Virus record (IMG/VR): IMGVR_UViG_3300029908_000131
Span: 1 to 26,130 of that record
Source of the DNA: a virus
DNA: 26,130 nucleotides
Reading direction: 5' to 3' (one strand)
Numbering within the stretch: the first letter of the stretch is position 1; each line of letters opens with the position of its first letter. Below are positions 1 through 6,081 of this stretch, piece after piece. Position numbers and translations under genes: made by a program. The notes under the pieces are model-generated. The model made no database searches, had not been told where the DNA came from, and saw only the letters and a list, made by a program, of their open reading frames with translations.

Positions 1-108
1 GCTGAGTAATCGCCCGTGTTGGTCGCTGCTGAGTAATCGCCCGTGTTGGTCGCTGCTGATTTATAGCCCGTGTTGGTCGCTGCTGAGTAATCGCCCGTGT
101 TGGTCGCT
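1..108 (-). repeat. Four tandem 27-bp coding repeats
   Basis: Four head-to-tail copies of a 27-bp unit at 1-27, 28-54, 55-81 and 82-108. Copies 1, 2 and 4 are identical. Copy 3 differs at a few bases, so the protein reads ATNTGYKSA instead of ATNTGDYSA. The unit length is a multiple of three and the array is in frame with the gene, so copy number can change without breaking the reading frame. The array continues to, and probably past, the left edge. Confidence 0.9.
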
Positions 109-881
109 GGCGCATCCTTGAAATTCACCTTACTCAATATAAACTTTGCGGCAGCGCCGCAAAGTGCAGAAAGGCTTATTTCCGCATGAATGAATAATTT
201 GGAAACGGCAACCTTACTATCCCCACCCTTATTTTTTAACGCCTCGCCACGACCCTGAACAGTAGCATATTTCGACATACCCTTTTCAGTGCTTGGAGGA
301 TAATATTCAAATACATCAAGTGGATGCTCACAAAAATGCAAGCCGCCTTCTGTTTGTGGATTGTCAGGGCATACCTTAAGCTTCTTGCCAGCTTCCATTT
401 CATGCAATTCCCCGATTGCATATTGCATATCGCGGCACTTAAAGCCAGGTAAGAAACCTTTGTACCCCTCAATGATCAGTGATTCGTTGATAATGGACCA
501 AAACCTTTCGGGAAGATGTACATTTTCAGATTCCACCGCGCTCATGAAAAGCGGTGCAATATCTTTCGGATCATAACCAGCAATACCGCAACCTATTTCA
601 GTTACCAGGAACTGGTACTGAGGGAAATCGTTAGCAAACGAAATGAACTGTTCAACATGCAGCTTGATCTCATCAAGTGTTAATGTACGTTCAGCATGTT
701 CGCTTTTTGTGGGTATTGCATAGGAATTACCATGTATGCCAATCCCCTGGCCTTCAATTGCTCCGAATTTTTCAGCTGCGAGTAAAGCTGCTCCCCCTGC
801 ATGCGTCCCGGAGAGATTTGAACCGAATACGAAAATTTCGTTCGGCTTTAATGACTTGATGTTGTTTGAAGTTGTCCTCAT
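1..881 (-). CDS. Macro-like plus DUF7666-like phage protein with 9-residue repeats, 3' end cut by window
   Basis: Reading leftward from the ATG at 881, the frame stays open to base 1, giving at least 293 residues with the C-terminus outside the window. The first ~120 residues (EIFVFGSNLSGTHAGGAA, then GIHGNSYAIPTK and VTEIGCGIAGYDP) resemble the macrodomain-like A1S_2505 family of non-structural phage proteins. The middle (YKGFLPGFKCRDMQYAIGE, LHFCEHPLDVFEYYPP, AVSKLFIHAEISL) resembles DUF7666. The visible end is four copies of ATNTGDYSA or a variant. Family names are from memory. If the macro-like fold holds, it may bind or hydrolyse ADP-ribose-type ligands, but no activity is shown. It is the last visible gene of the leftward early operon, downstream of the DEDDh exonuclease. 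The fusion of the two domains is read directly from one uninterrupted frame. Confidence 0.8.
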   Translation of the reverse strand, partial: MRTTSNNIKSLKPNEIFVFGSNLSGTHAGGAALLAAEKFGAIEGQGIGIHGNSYAIPTKSEHAERTLTLDEIKLHVEQFISFANDFPQYQFLVTEIGCGIAGYDPKDIAPLFMSAVESENVHLPERFWSIINESLIIEGYKGFLPGFKCRDMQYAIGELHEMEAGKKLKVCPDNPQTEGGLHFCEHPLDVFEYYPPSTEKGMSKYATVQGRGEALKNKGGDSKVAVSKLFIHAEISLSALCGAAAKFILSKVNFKDAPATNTGDYSAATNTGYKSAATNTGDYSAATNTGDYS

Positions 882-915
882 AAAATAATTTGAATGTTGA
901 GCGATTAAAAAATAT

Positions 916-1494
916 TTACTTGATAATTCCTTTTTCCTTTAAGGCAAAGAAGCAACGGGCGCAAGCTTTCACGTCCGCAAGGGCATCATGCGCATTTTCA
1001 AAGTCTTCATTGAAAAGCTTCATGTGTAGCTCGCTAAGCTTTGGCCATTTGAATTTGTTGAAATTGCCGGGTAGCTGGCAGAAATCGGTACTGGCGTCTT
1101 TAGTGCAGAGCATCTTTGGTTTACTCCCCCAATTGACGCCTGCACGGATCATTTCAGCGCCAATGACATTGTAGTCATAGCTCATATTGTGTGATACAAG
1201 CGTATGGCATGTATTACAGGCTGAAAGAAACAATTCTAATGATGTCAGGATTGGACGCCCTTCCTTTTCGTTCTTTTCGGTATTGTAACCGTTGTCGATC
1301 CAAAACTTTTCTACCGGTATGGTCCAGCCATCAGGCTTAATCAAATCACAAATAGAAAATTTAAAATTTCCAGCATCGTCATATACTGCAAAGGCAAGCT
1401 GAATAATCCGCGGCCAGTTGCTCAGGTCAGACATAGGTGCTCTCCAGTTCTTAGGGAGGCCGGTTGTTTCCGTGTCAAAAAATAAGATATCCAT
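916..1494 (-). CDS. DEDDh 3'-5' exonuclease (DnaQ/RNase T type)
   Basis: 192 residues with all landmarks of the DEDDh exonuclease fold. FFDTETTG carries Asp7 and Glu9, SHNMSYDYNVI carries Asp107, and AHDALADVKA carries His169 and Asp174 in the Hx4D spacing. The family removes nucleotides from DNA or RNA 3' ends using two metal ions. No polymerase domain is attached. Stand-alone copies like this are common in phage early operons near recombination genes, which matches the PD-(D/E)XK nuclease and Sak4-like ATPase upstream. It starts two bases after the stop of the 94-residue gene, so it is operonic. DNA end processing during replication or recombination is likely; RNA trimming is the alternative. 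Confidence 0.9.
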   Translation of the reverse strand: MDILFFDTETTGLPKNWRAPMSDLSNWPRIIQLAFAVYDDAGNFKFSICDLIKPDGWTIPVEKFWIDNGYNTEKNEKEGRPILTSLELFLSACNTCHTLVSHNMSYDYNVIGAEMIRAGVNWGSKPKMLCTKDASTDFCQLPGNFNKFKWPKLSELHMKLFNEDFENAHDALADVKACARCFFALKEKGIIK

Positions 1495-1496
1495 AA

Positions 1497-1781
1497 TTAA
1501 GCGTTTACGGGTTTAAGAATAGATACCAGTTTTTCAGCGTTAGCATTGATGGCCAGAGCAGCTACCAAAGGATTTTCGGGATTGATAATATGGATGGCAT
1601 TCCATAAAGCCGGTAGTGCTTTATGCTGTAATGCCAATTGTGCATAAAGCAATTGTTGAGTCAGTAAAGCTTGCTCAACTGCTTCGTGGCGGCCGTTGTC
1701 TTCATCGGATATATGAGATATTTTATCCCACATCTCCGTTACTTGACGGTCAACATTGGTTTTATTTAAAAGTTTGTGCAT
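1497..1781 (-). CDS. Hypothetical early phage protein, 94 aa
   Basis: I do not recognise this protein. It is soluble and helix-rich with no Cys, no signal peptide and no membrane segment. The middle has many Leu, Ala and Gln residues (QALLTQQLLYAQLALQH) that could form an amphipathic helix or a short helical bundle. The start overlaps the end of the preceding 60-residue gene by 20 bases and the stop is followed after two bases by the exonuclease start, so it sits inside a tight operon. A later start at the Met in VTEMWDK would remove the overlap and cannot be excluded. A role with the neighbouring recombination enzymes is only suggested by position. Confidence 0.65.
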   Translation of the reverse strand: MHKLLNKTNVDRQVTEMWDKISHISDEDNGRHEAVEQALLTQQLLYAQLALQHKALPALWNAIHIINPENPLVAALAINANAEKLVSILKPVNA

Positions 1782-1944
1782 CAGTCGTTAGTTTTTGATT
1801 GTGAACTATTTTGTTTTTAAGTTCTTTCAGATTTTTAAGTGACATTGGACCATTAGGGAATAACTGTTTTCTTTCTTCATCAGACAGCGGCTTCAAATTG
1901 TCATTACCAACCCGCTTGGTCTGTTTAGGCTTTGACACTTTCAT
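1762..1944 (-). CDS. Small basic hypothetical protein, 60 aa
   Basis: A 60-residue Lys-rich protein beginning MKVSKPKQTKRVGNDN, followed by LSDEERKQLFPNGPMSLKNLKELKNKI. The charge and lack of hydrophobic segments suggest a soluble, possibly nucleic-acid-contacting peptide. No family recognised. It overlaps the nuclease gene upstream by 20 bases and the 94-residue gene downstream by 20 bases. Overlaps of this size at both ends are unusual but fit a compact phage operon. It might instead be a C-terminal continuation of the nuclease after a frameshift. I do not favour that because the nuclease already has all its motifs and a plausible end. Confidence 0.5.
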   Translation of the reverse strand: MKVSKPKQTKRVGNDNLKPLSDEERKQLFPNGPMSLKNLKELKNKIVHNQKLTTDAQTFK

Positions 1945-2632
1945 TTTCAGCCAATTTGAGTAAATGAAACAGGTTCCGGAACTCGATATAGATCATGAAT
2001 TGCTCTACCAGATAATGCAGGTATTCATTCATGGTCAGGTATGCAAGGCAGGTAATCGGATCATGGTAAACGATATCGATCCCCTCCAGATAGCAAATGC
2101 CATCTTCTGCAGCCTTGAGTTCTTTAAAGCGTTTCACCTCGAAAATGTCAAAATGAAAAACCTTTAAGCCAATAATATCGAGGTAGAACATCCACTGGCA
2201 ACTGTCGGTATAGTCCGTAAGATCACTCGGGGCGCGGTACTTTGTTTTTGCATCCCGGATGTGCTTGCCTTCAATGCTATCGATGCGGCCGGTTACCTTC
2301 ACCTCATATTTTTTAGTACGATAGATCTTGCCTACGGGTATTTCATATACCAACAGTGGGTGTTGATTGCGGAATGACAGTGCTTTTTCGGCACAGGCAG
2401 AGGGAAAGGCTATATTTTCACTCACCAACCACAATTTGTTATCCTTCTTAACCGGTGTTGCACTGGAAGGATCTTCTATGATTTTATGGAAGGCGCTCCC
2501 AGTCTTGGTTTTATCGTTACCCTCAAAGGTTCCTGAGAGGGTTTCGATCAGTGCCGCTTCGGTATCGTATGAAGAAGTATCCGCCATATAGCGGCGGAAC
2601 TTCTCCAACGTTGTTACAGATATCCTATACAT
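1925..2632 (-). CDS. PD-(D/E)XK nuclease (RecB/Cas4-like)
   Basis: 235 residues with the ordered motifs of RecB-type PD-(D/E)XK nucleases: GSAFH at 45-49, TGRIDSI with Asp118, RDAKTK with Asp127 and Lys129, and QWMFY at 146-150. These form one metal-dependent active site that cleaves DNA, usually as an exonuclease. No helicase domain is attached. The Sak4-like ATPase lies directly upstream, overlapping by 8 bases, so this pair probably acts like lambda Exo with its annealing partner: the nuclease resects an end and the ATPase pairs the exposed strand. The functional pairing is inferred from context; the nuclease family assignment is from motifs. Confidence 0.85.
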   Translation of the reverse strand: MYRISVTTLEKFRRYMADTSSYDTEAALIETLSGTFEGNDKTKTGSAFHKIIEDPSSATPVKKDNKLWLVSENIAFPSACAEKALSFRNQHPLLVYEIPVGKIYRTKKYEVKVTGRIDSIEGKHIRDAKTKYRAPSDLTDYTDSCQWMFYLDIIGLKVFHFDIFEVKRFKELKAAEDGICYLEGIDIVYHDPITCLAYLTMNEYLHYLVEQFMIYIEFRNLFHLLKLAENESVKA

Positions 2633-3710
2633 GAGCTGATTCCTCTTTTACTTTTGATTTAGAATCTTTTTTCTCGTCTTTTTTCGCATTCTTATTATCG
2701 GCAGGCTCCGCAGGGGCTTCAAATTGCTTGGTGCTTTCGTTCGGTGTCCACTTGTTTGCCTTTGCTGTTTCAGAGACAAGCTTGCGAAGAGGAGTTTTGA
2801 GGTAATCAGGCAGTTCATTCACCTCGCCAAATACGGTATTAAATACGGCCACCTCTTTACACTCTTTTATTTCATTGGTAAAGCGATCACCAAGCAATTG
2901 AACCAAAGGCAGGCGTAAGTAATCCGGAAGTTCATTAATAACAGTAAGCAGATCGTTTAACTCTACAGTCGGGCATTCAGCTATTTGATGCTGGTACTGT
3001 TCTGATTTTTCCAGGGCTTCCCGCTGCTCTTCGCTCATGGCTGCAATTGCTTCCCGCACATCGTTCACAAGCTTTGCTCCGAACGTCCTGAATTCTGCAG
3101 AAGCTTTGTCAGGAATGGTTATTTCAGAAAGGCAGGCAACGTTTTTACCAACTGTTGTATCGGAAGGCTCAAAGGATATAACCCTTTTGCCGCCCTTTAT
3201 AGAAACATATCCCACCTGGTCAGCGATACGGAGCAGGAGTTGGTAGCTCTGGCCGGTAACATCGGGGATATTCTTTTTAGTGTCTTCGTCTTTTTTCGCG
3301 TGTGCAATGATTACGATCGCAGCATTTTCACTACGGCGGTTATTGATGAACATTTTGAAATTGTCACCGATGGCGCCGTACATGCCCAACTTATTTGTCT
3401 TGAGCTTGTAATCTTGCTGCACCACCCAGGACATCAGGTAATCATCGAGCGCGGCCTTGGCGGTATCAATACCGATCGTTGCGTAATTTCTGAACGTGCC
3501 GGCGGCTTCTTCGGCAAGCACTTCATCCCAATTGTTGATTGGCAATGTGTCCTTTCTCAAGATGGAACGATCCACGCCGCGATCGAAATCCATAAGCAAT
3601 GGATTTTCGCAAGTGTTGAATAATGACGTTTTACAAACGCCTGGTTCGCCGTAAATAACTATTACTGGCTGTCTTTTTGGTAGCGGCTCATGCGCTTTGA
3701 TAACTGGCAT
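2625..3710 (-). CDS. Sak4-like/AAA_24 recombination ATPase
   Basis: 361 residues. The N-terminal ~215 are a RecA-like ATPase domain. VIVIYGEPGVCKTSL (Walker A, residues 17-30) is followed by LLMDFDRGVDRS, ATIGIDTAKAAL (Walker B region) and AIVIIAHAKKDED, then SITFEP-like strands. This order matches phage nucleotide-binding proteins of the AAA_24 family that include Sak4 single-strand annealing proteins. The Walker A has Cys26 where Gly is usual. The C-terminal third holds two similar segments, ELPDYLRLPLVQLL and ELPDYLKTPLRKLV, then a charged Lys/Glu-rich tail. It overlaps the PD-(D/E)XK nuclease start. Role inferred: ATP-dependent pairing of single-stranded DNA in phage recombination. Confidence 0.8.
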   Translation of the reverse strand: MPVIKAHEPLPKRQPVIVIYGEPGVCKTSLFNTCENPLLMDFDRGVDRSILRKDTLPINNWDEVLAEEAAGTFRNYATIGIDTAKAALDDYLMSWVVQQDYKLKTNKLGMYGAIGDNFKMFINNRRSENAAIVIIAHAKKDEDTKKNIPDVTGQSYQLLLRIADQVGYVSIKGGKRVISFEPSDTTVGKNVACLSEITIPDKASAEFRTFGAKLVNDVREAIAAMSEEQREALEKSEQYQHQIAECPTVELNDLLTVINELPDYLRLPLVQLLGDRFTNEIKECKEVAVFNTVFGEVNELPDYLKTPLRKLVSETAKANKWTPNESTKQFEAPAEPADNKNAKKDEKKDSKSKVKEESAHV

Positions 3711-3743
3711 AAAATTTAATTTTTACTGGTTAAGAGATTTGAT

Positions 3744-4031
3744 TTATTTTTTGTTTTTGAAAACGGTTTTGATTCCTGGTGCTTTCACAAGGCGAAGAGT
3801 TAAGCGATAGACCTTATGCTTACTTACAACTTCATCATAGTTCTCTAAGGCCCTTTCCAGTTCGCATTTTGTGTCCCATACACCAGCTGCTTGGGAGTTG
3901 TATGCAAGTTTCAGGTCCGGGTCTTTCATTTGACACTCTGATAGCTGCAGGCGTGCGTGGGCATGTTTGAGATCCTTTATTCTCGATAAGAGATATTCCT
4001 TGTGCGGATCCTGTTTTTTTTGTTGTGCCAT
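3744..4031 (-). CDS. Hypothetical early protein, helical, 95 aa
   Basis: 95 residues, strongly basic (many Lys and Arg) and mostly helical. The heptad-like stretch EYLLSRIKDLKHAHARLQLSECQMKDPDLKLAY and the later TKCELERALENYDEVVSKHK are likely helices. The C-terminus is a basic tail (RLVKAPGIKTVFKNKK). No membrane segment or recognised domain. It lies 33 bases upstream of the Sak4-like gene on the same strand. The helical, basic character could suit a DNA-associated accessory protein, but that is a guess. A competing frame from 4098 to 3835 overlaps its N-terminal half and looks much less protein-like. Confidence 0.6.
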   Translation of the reverse strand: MAQQKKQDPHKEYLLSRIKDLKHAHARLQLSECQMKDPDLKLAYNSQAAGVWDTKCELERALENYDEVVSKHKVYRLTLRLVKAPGIKTVFKNKK

Positions 4032-4090
4032 TTTGCAGGTTGTTTAGATTTATTAAAAATTTGAAAAACTCTTTTTGTTTGGTCTGTCGC

Positions 4091-4192
4091 TTATTCATAT
4101 CTGCTCTCTTTTATTACCCCGATGAATATGGTTAGTAAAAGCACAGCCAATAAGATGTAACCCATCGGCTGGTGATGATATAGCCAACTCAT
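4091..4192 (-). CDS. Small membrane protein, 33 aa, coupled by ATGA overlap
   Basis: A short gene starting at 4192. Its ATG shares bases with the TGA stop of the upstream 117-residue gene (ATGA), the classic sign of translational coupling. The product is MSWLYHHQPMGYILLAVLLL followed by TIFIGVIKESRYE. It has one membrane span (about residues 11-27) with a His-containing N-terminus and a charged C-terminus. No family recognised. Small single-span proteins in phage early regions can act in superinfection exclusion or modulate host membrane enzymes, but nothing here shows which. The coupling is the main evidence that the gene is real. Confidence 0.6.
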   Translation of the reverse strand: MSWLYHHQPMGYILLAVLLLTIFIGVIKESRYE

Positions 4193-4542
4193 AAGTAAGC
4201 GGCTTCTGTTTGGTGATTAAAAGGGTGAGAGCGGTTCTCACGCTTGTTGATGATCTGCGTGAGATACCTTTCGATATGGCTGCTACTGAGACCGGCGAGA
4301 TAGACTTCAAATGTTATTTCGGCAGATTCATCCAGGCTCAGACAAATTGTTACATTGCCATTACTGTCGGAAAGTTGTTCTTTGAGTTCAGAATAACTAA
4401 CTGTTTTGATGAGGTATTCCGATTCTATATCGGTGGGAGCGCCCGGGGTGTAACATGAACAAACGAATTCGCTGTTCTTTTTCTCGTGATAGAAATCTAC
4501 TATCACTTTTGAAGTTTCGTAATTGTTGACTAAATTTGCCAT
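4189..4542 (-). CDS. Hypothetical early protein, 117 aa
   Basis: 117 residues with no recognised domain. The N-terminal part alternates polar and hydrophobic residues (KVIVDFYHEKKNSEFVCSCYT, GNVTICLSLDESAEITFEVYL), which suggests a small beta-rich fold. The C-terminus looks helical (SSHIERYLTQIINKR). Two Cys residues form a CxC at about 28-30. It has no signal or membrane segment. Its stop overlaps the start of the 33-residue membrane protein by ATGA, so the two are co-translated. A hairpin at 4575-4601 lies upstream, between this gene and the 67-residue gene. Confidence 0.6.
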   Translation of the reverse strand: MANLVNNYETSKVIVDFYHEKKNSEFVCSCYTPGAPTDIESEYLIKTVSYSELKEQLSDSNGNVTICLSLDESAEITFEVYLAGLSSSHIERYLTQIINKRENRSHPFNHQTEAAYL

Positions 4543-4574
4543 CGGTTTCAGTATTTATACTGGTTAAGAAAATC

Positions 4575-4603
4575 AGCCCTCACGCCAGCGGGGGCTTTTT
4601 TAT
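4575..4603. terminator. Candidate intrinsic terminator between early genes
   Basis: AGCCCTC (4575-4581) pairs with GGGGGCT (4590-4596), giving seven pairs including one T-G wobble around an 8-base loop. A run of six T follows on the plus strand. It lies just past the stop of the 67-residue gene. The clean T-run is on the plus side, opposite to the genes here. On the minus side the hairpin is followed only by GATTTTC. It may be a barrier to rightward antisense transcription or a weak two-way terminator. Confidence 0.45.
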
Positions 4604-4803
4604 TTTTTATTCTTTTTTATAATTGTGCTCAACCGCTTTGTATGAAGGTTGGCCCGCTGCTCAGGAGAAAGCCCCCGACGGGGAGGAACTGGAGTGGTTA
4701 AGTTCTCCAGTTCCTTTCTCAAACCTGTAGCACGTTGAAGCCCGGCTTTGAAATAAGCCTCCAGGCTAATGACCTCATTTAATATCTTGCTCTGATGTTG
4801 CAT
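4600..4803 (-). CDS. Hypothetical early protein, 67 aa
   Basis: 67 residues: an N-terminal amphipathic helix (KILNEVISLEAYFKAGLQ), a basic linker with a PVPPRRG turn, then SPEQRANLHTKRLSTI and a Lys-rich end. Overall strongly basic, soluble, no recognised family. It begins three bases after the stop of the 40-residue membrane protein and is followed by a hairpin. Small basic proteins next to a Cro-like gene are often regulators or DNA-binding accessories, but there is no motif to support this here. Confidence 0.55.
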   Translation of the reverse strand: MQHQSKILNEVISLEAYFKAGLQRATGLRKELENLTTPVPPRRGLSPEQRANLHTKRLSTIIKKNKK

Positions 4804-4806
4804 TTG

Positions 4807-4929
4807 TTAAAATGTCCGCATTGTTGATATAGCAAAGAAGGGTACCGCATAAGCGCCCGCAAAACCTATCACGAGTACTATTTCGATTATTAATTTGCAA
4901 GTCCGACTTCTGTTAAAATTGTTTTTCAT
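4807..4929 (-). CDS. Small membrane protein, 40 aa
   Basis: A short frame from the ATG at 4929 encodes a basic N-terminus (MKNNFNRSRTCK) followed by one hydrophobic segment (LIIEIVLVIGFAGAYAVPFF) and a short tail. The positive-inside rule predicts the N-terminus in the cytoplasm. It could also be read as an uncleaved export signal. Its stop is three bases before the next gene's ATG and it lies 36 bases after the Cro-like gene, so spacing fits an operon. No family recognised. Confidence 0.5.
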   Translation of the reverse strand: MKNNFNRSRTCKLIIEIVLVIGFAGAYAVPFFAISTMRTF

Positions 4930-4965
4930 GACTATGTGTTTTGGTGATTTGGCACGATTGATGGT

Positions 4966-5181
4966 TTAGGCAACAGGAATGTTTAATAACTCCTTCATAT
5001 CGTTTAAAAGCCTTTCTGCGACAATGGTCATTTTTGCCTGTCCGTTGAGATATCTGTCGACTGTAGCGAGAGACGTGTTGTTATCAACAGCCCACTGCAT
5101 GCGCATAGCTTTTGTGATTTGCGGAGCTAATTCCCTCAGATCCTTATTTAGCTTGGTAAGCTTTTCTGCTATTGTTTCCAT
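4966..5181 (-). CDS. Cro-like small DNA-binding protein candidate
   Basis: 71 residues, all helical. The segment MRMQWAVDNNTSLATVDRYLNGQ reads as a helix-turn-helix in which TSLATVDRYLNG would be the recognition part; it resembles short Bacteroidota phage regulators. It is the first gene of the leftward early operon and is divergent from the LexA/CI-like repressor, the position of Cro in lambdoid switches. It lacks any protease domain. Role inferred: early repressor that blocks repressor synthesis and favours lytic growth. Assignment rests mainly on position; the HTH match is moderate. Confidence 0.6.
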   Translation of the reverse strand: METIAEKLTKLNKDLRELAPQITKAMRMQWAVDNNTSLATVDRYLNGQAKMTIVAERLLNDMKELLNIPVA

Positions 5182-5240
5182 TTTAAAAATGTTTTATCTT
5201 CGTTTGTATTACTTAGTGTTTTACAAATTGCAGTACAAAT

Positions 5241-5268
5241 ATTTGGAGAATTCTACAATTCTCCAAAT
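5241..5268. promoter_or_regulatory. Perfect palindromic operator in the switch region
   Basis: Arms ATTTGGAGAATT and AATTCTCCAAAT are perfect reverse complements, 12 bp each, separated by CTAC. The site is centred in the 130-bp gap between the divergent Cro-like and CI-like genes, where a dimeric repressor would act on both promoters. The left arm overlaps AATATTTG (5238-5245), a one-mismatch version of the Bacteroidota -7 box TAnnTTTG facing the repressor gene, which would allow autoregulation. Confidence 0.65.
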
Positions 5269-5285
5269 AAAAATGTATTTTTTTA

Positions 5286-5293
5286 CAAAATTA
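5286..5293 (-). promoter_or_regulatory. Candidate -7 box for the leftward early promoter
   Basis: On the minus strand this reads TAATTTTG, an exact match to the Bacteroidota -7 consensus TAnnTTTG, and it points at the Cro-like gene. Transcription would begin about 7-10 bases downstream, just before the palindrome at 5241-5268, so a bound repressor would block it. No convincing -33 TTTG is visible, and the region is AT-rich, so a chance match is possible. Confidence 0.35.
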
Positions 5294-5311
5294 TTATTTA
5301 ATAACGCGTAA

Positions 5312-6004
5312 ATGTCTAAAAAAGATTACACTGGAGACGGTCTTGTTTTTTATGAACTTGTAAAAAAGAGCCGTAAAACTATTGGTCAGGTGCAGAAAGA
5401 GTTGGAGATTTCCAACGGCACTTTATACAATTATTACGAATCGGAGGTGCTTTCTGAGGATATTAAAAAGCAAATTAGAGCCTGGGCAATAGAAAATATT
5501 GAATCTTCGATTGGAGAAATATTTTTGCCGAATGGAGAAAAATCCAAATTAAAAAGGAAAGTACCGGTGATCGGCGAAGGTGCTGCGGGCGATATGCAGA
5601 TTTATACCAACGAGAATCAGGACCTCGAATACATTGATGTAGGTGATCTATTACGTGACTCTGAGGCGGCATTTACCGTATACGGCAATTCAATGACACC
5701 CAACTACCCCAGCGGATGCATACTAGGTATAAAGCGCAACTATGATGGTTTTATACAGCCAGGCGAAACGTATTTGCTTGTAACAAAAAGTAGTAGACTT
5801 TTTAAAAGATTATACTACCTAGACGATAAAACGGGCTACGAATGTGTTTCCGATAACATGATGATCTACGAATCCGGGCAAAAGAAGGGACAATACATTT
5901 ATCCTATTTTCCCTGTGAAGTTTGAAGATGTGATCAGTATATATGATGTTACTGGCATGATTAGGCGAAATAGAAACAGCGATATTATACAAAGACAGAA
6001 ATAA
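5312..6004 (+). CDS. LexA/CI-like phage repressor with S24 self-cleavage domain
   Basis: 230 residues. The N-terminal ~60 form a helix-turn-helix (KTIGQVQKELEISNGTLYNY). The C-terminal part is an S24 peptidase-type domain: PVIGEGAAGD with a candidate Ala92-Gly93 cleavage bond, YGNSMTP with nucleophile Ser127, and SRLFKRLYYL with general base Lys165. The Ser-Lys distance of 38 is close to LexA's 37. The known family mechanism is RecA-stimulated self-cleavage during DNA damage, which inactivates the repressor and starts lytic growth. It is divergent from the Cro-like gene and has a palindromic operator upstream. All catalytic residues are present, so I expect an inducible lysogen. Confidence 0.9.
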   Translation: MSKKDYTGDGLVFYELVKKSRKTIGQVQKELEISNGTLYNYYESEVLSEDIKKQIRAWAIENIESSIGEIFLPNGEKSKLKRKVPVIGEGAAGDMQIYTNENQDLEYIDVGDLLRDSEAAFTVYGNSMTPNYPSGCILGIKRNYDGFIQPGETYLLVTKSSRLFKRLYYLDDKTGYECVSDNMMIYESGQKKGQYIYPIFPVKFEDVISIYDVTGMIRRNRNSDIIQRQK

Positions 6005-6015
6005 GCTTAAACTGC

Positions 6016-6036
6016 GTCAAAATTGAAAATTTTGAC
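6016..6036. promoter_or_regulatory. Inverted repeat upstream of XRE gene
   Basis: GTCAAAATT and AATTTTGAC are perfect 9-bp arms around GAA, 11 bases after the repressor stop. No T-run follows, so an operator is more likely than a terminator. Its sequence differs from the 5241-5268 palindrome, so a different protein, possibly the XRE regulator downstream, would bind it. Confidence 0.45.
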
Positions 6037-6081
6037 AAAGAGACTTGTTTACTCTCTTATACTCTCTTTTATATCTATTAT

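Noticed and set aside
1-108. CRISPR array
   Set aside because: The repeats follow one another without spacers and are in frame with a protein, so this is a coding tandem repeat.
3835-4098. 87-residue minus-strand frame overlapping the 95-residue gene
   Set aside because: It overlaps the better supported 95-residue frame for most of its length and its second half has a Gly/Pro/Thr-rich shadow-like composition.
4095-4310. 71-residue minus-strand frame overlapping the 117-residue gene
   Set aside because: Rich in Ser, Ile and Thr, no clear domain, and in a different frame inside a gene with an ATGA-coupled neighbour.
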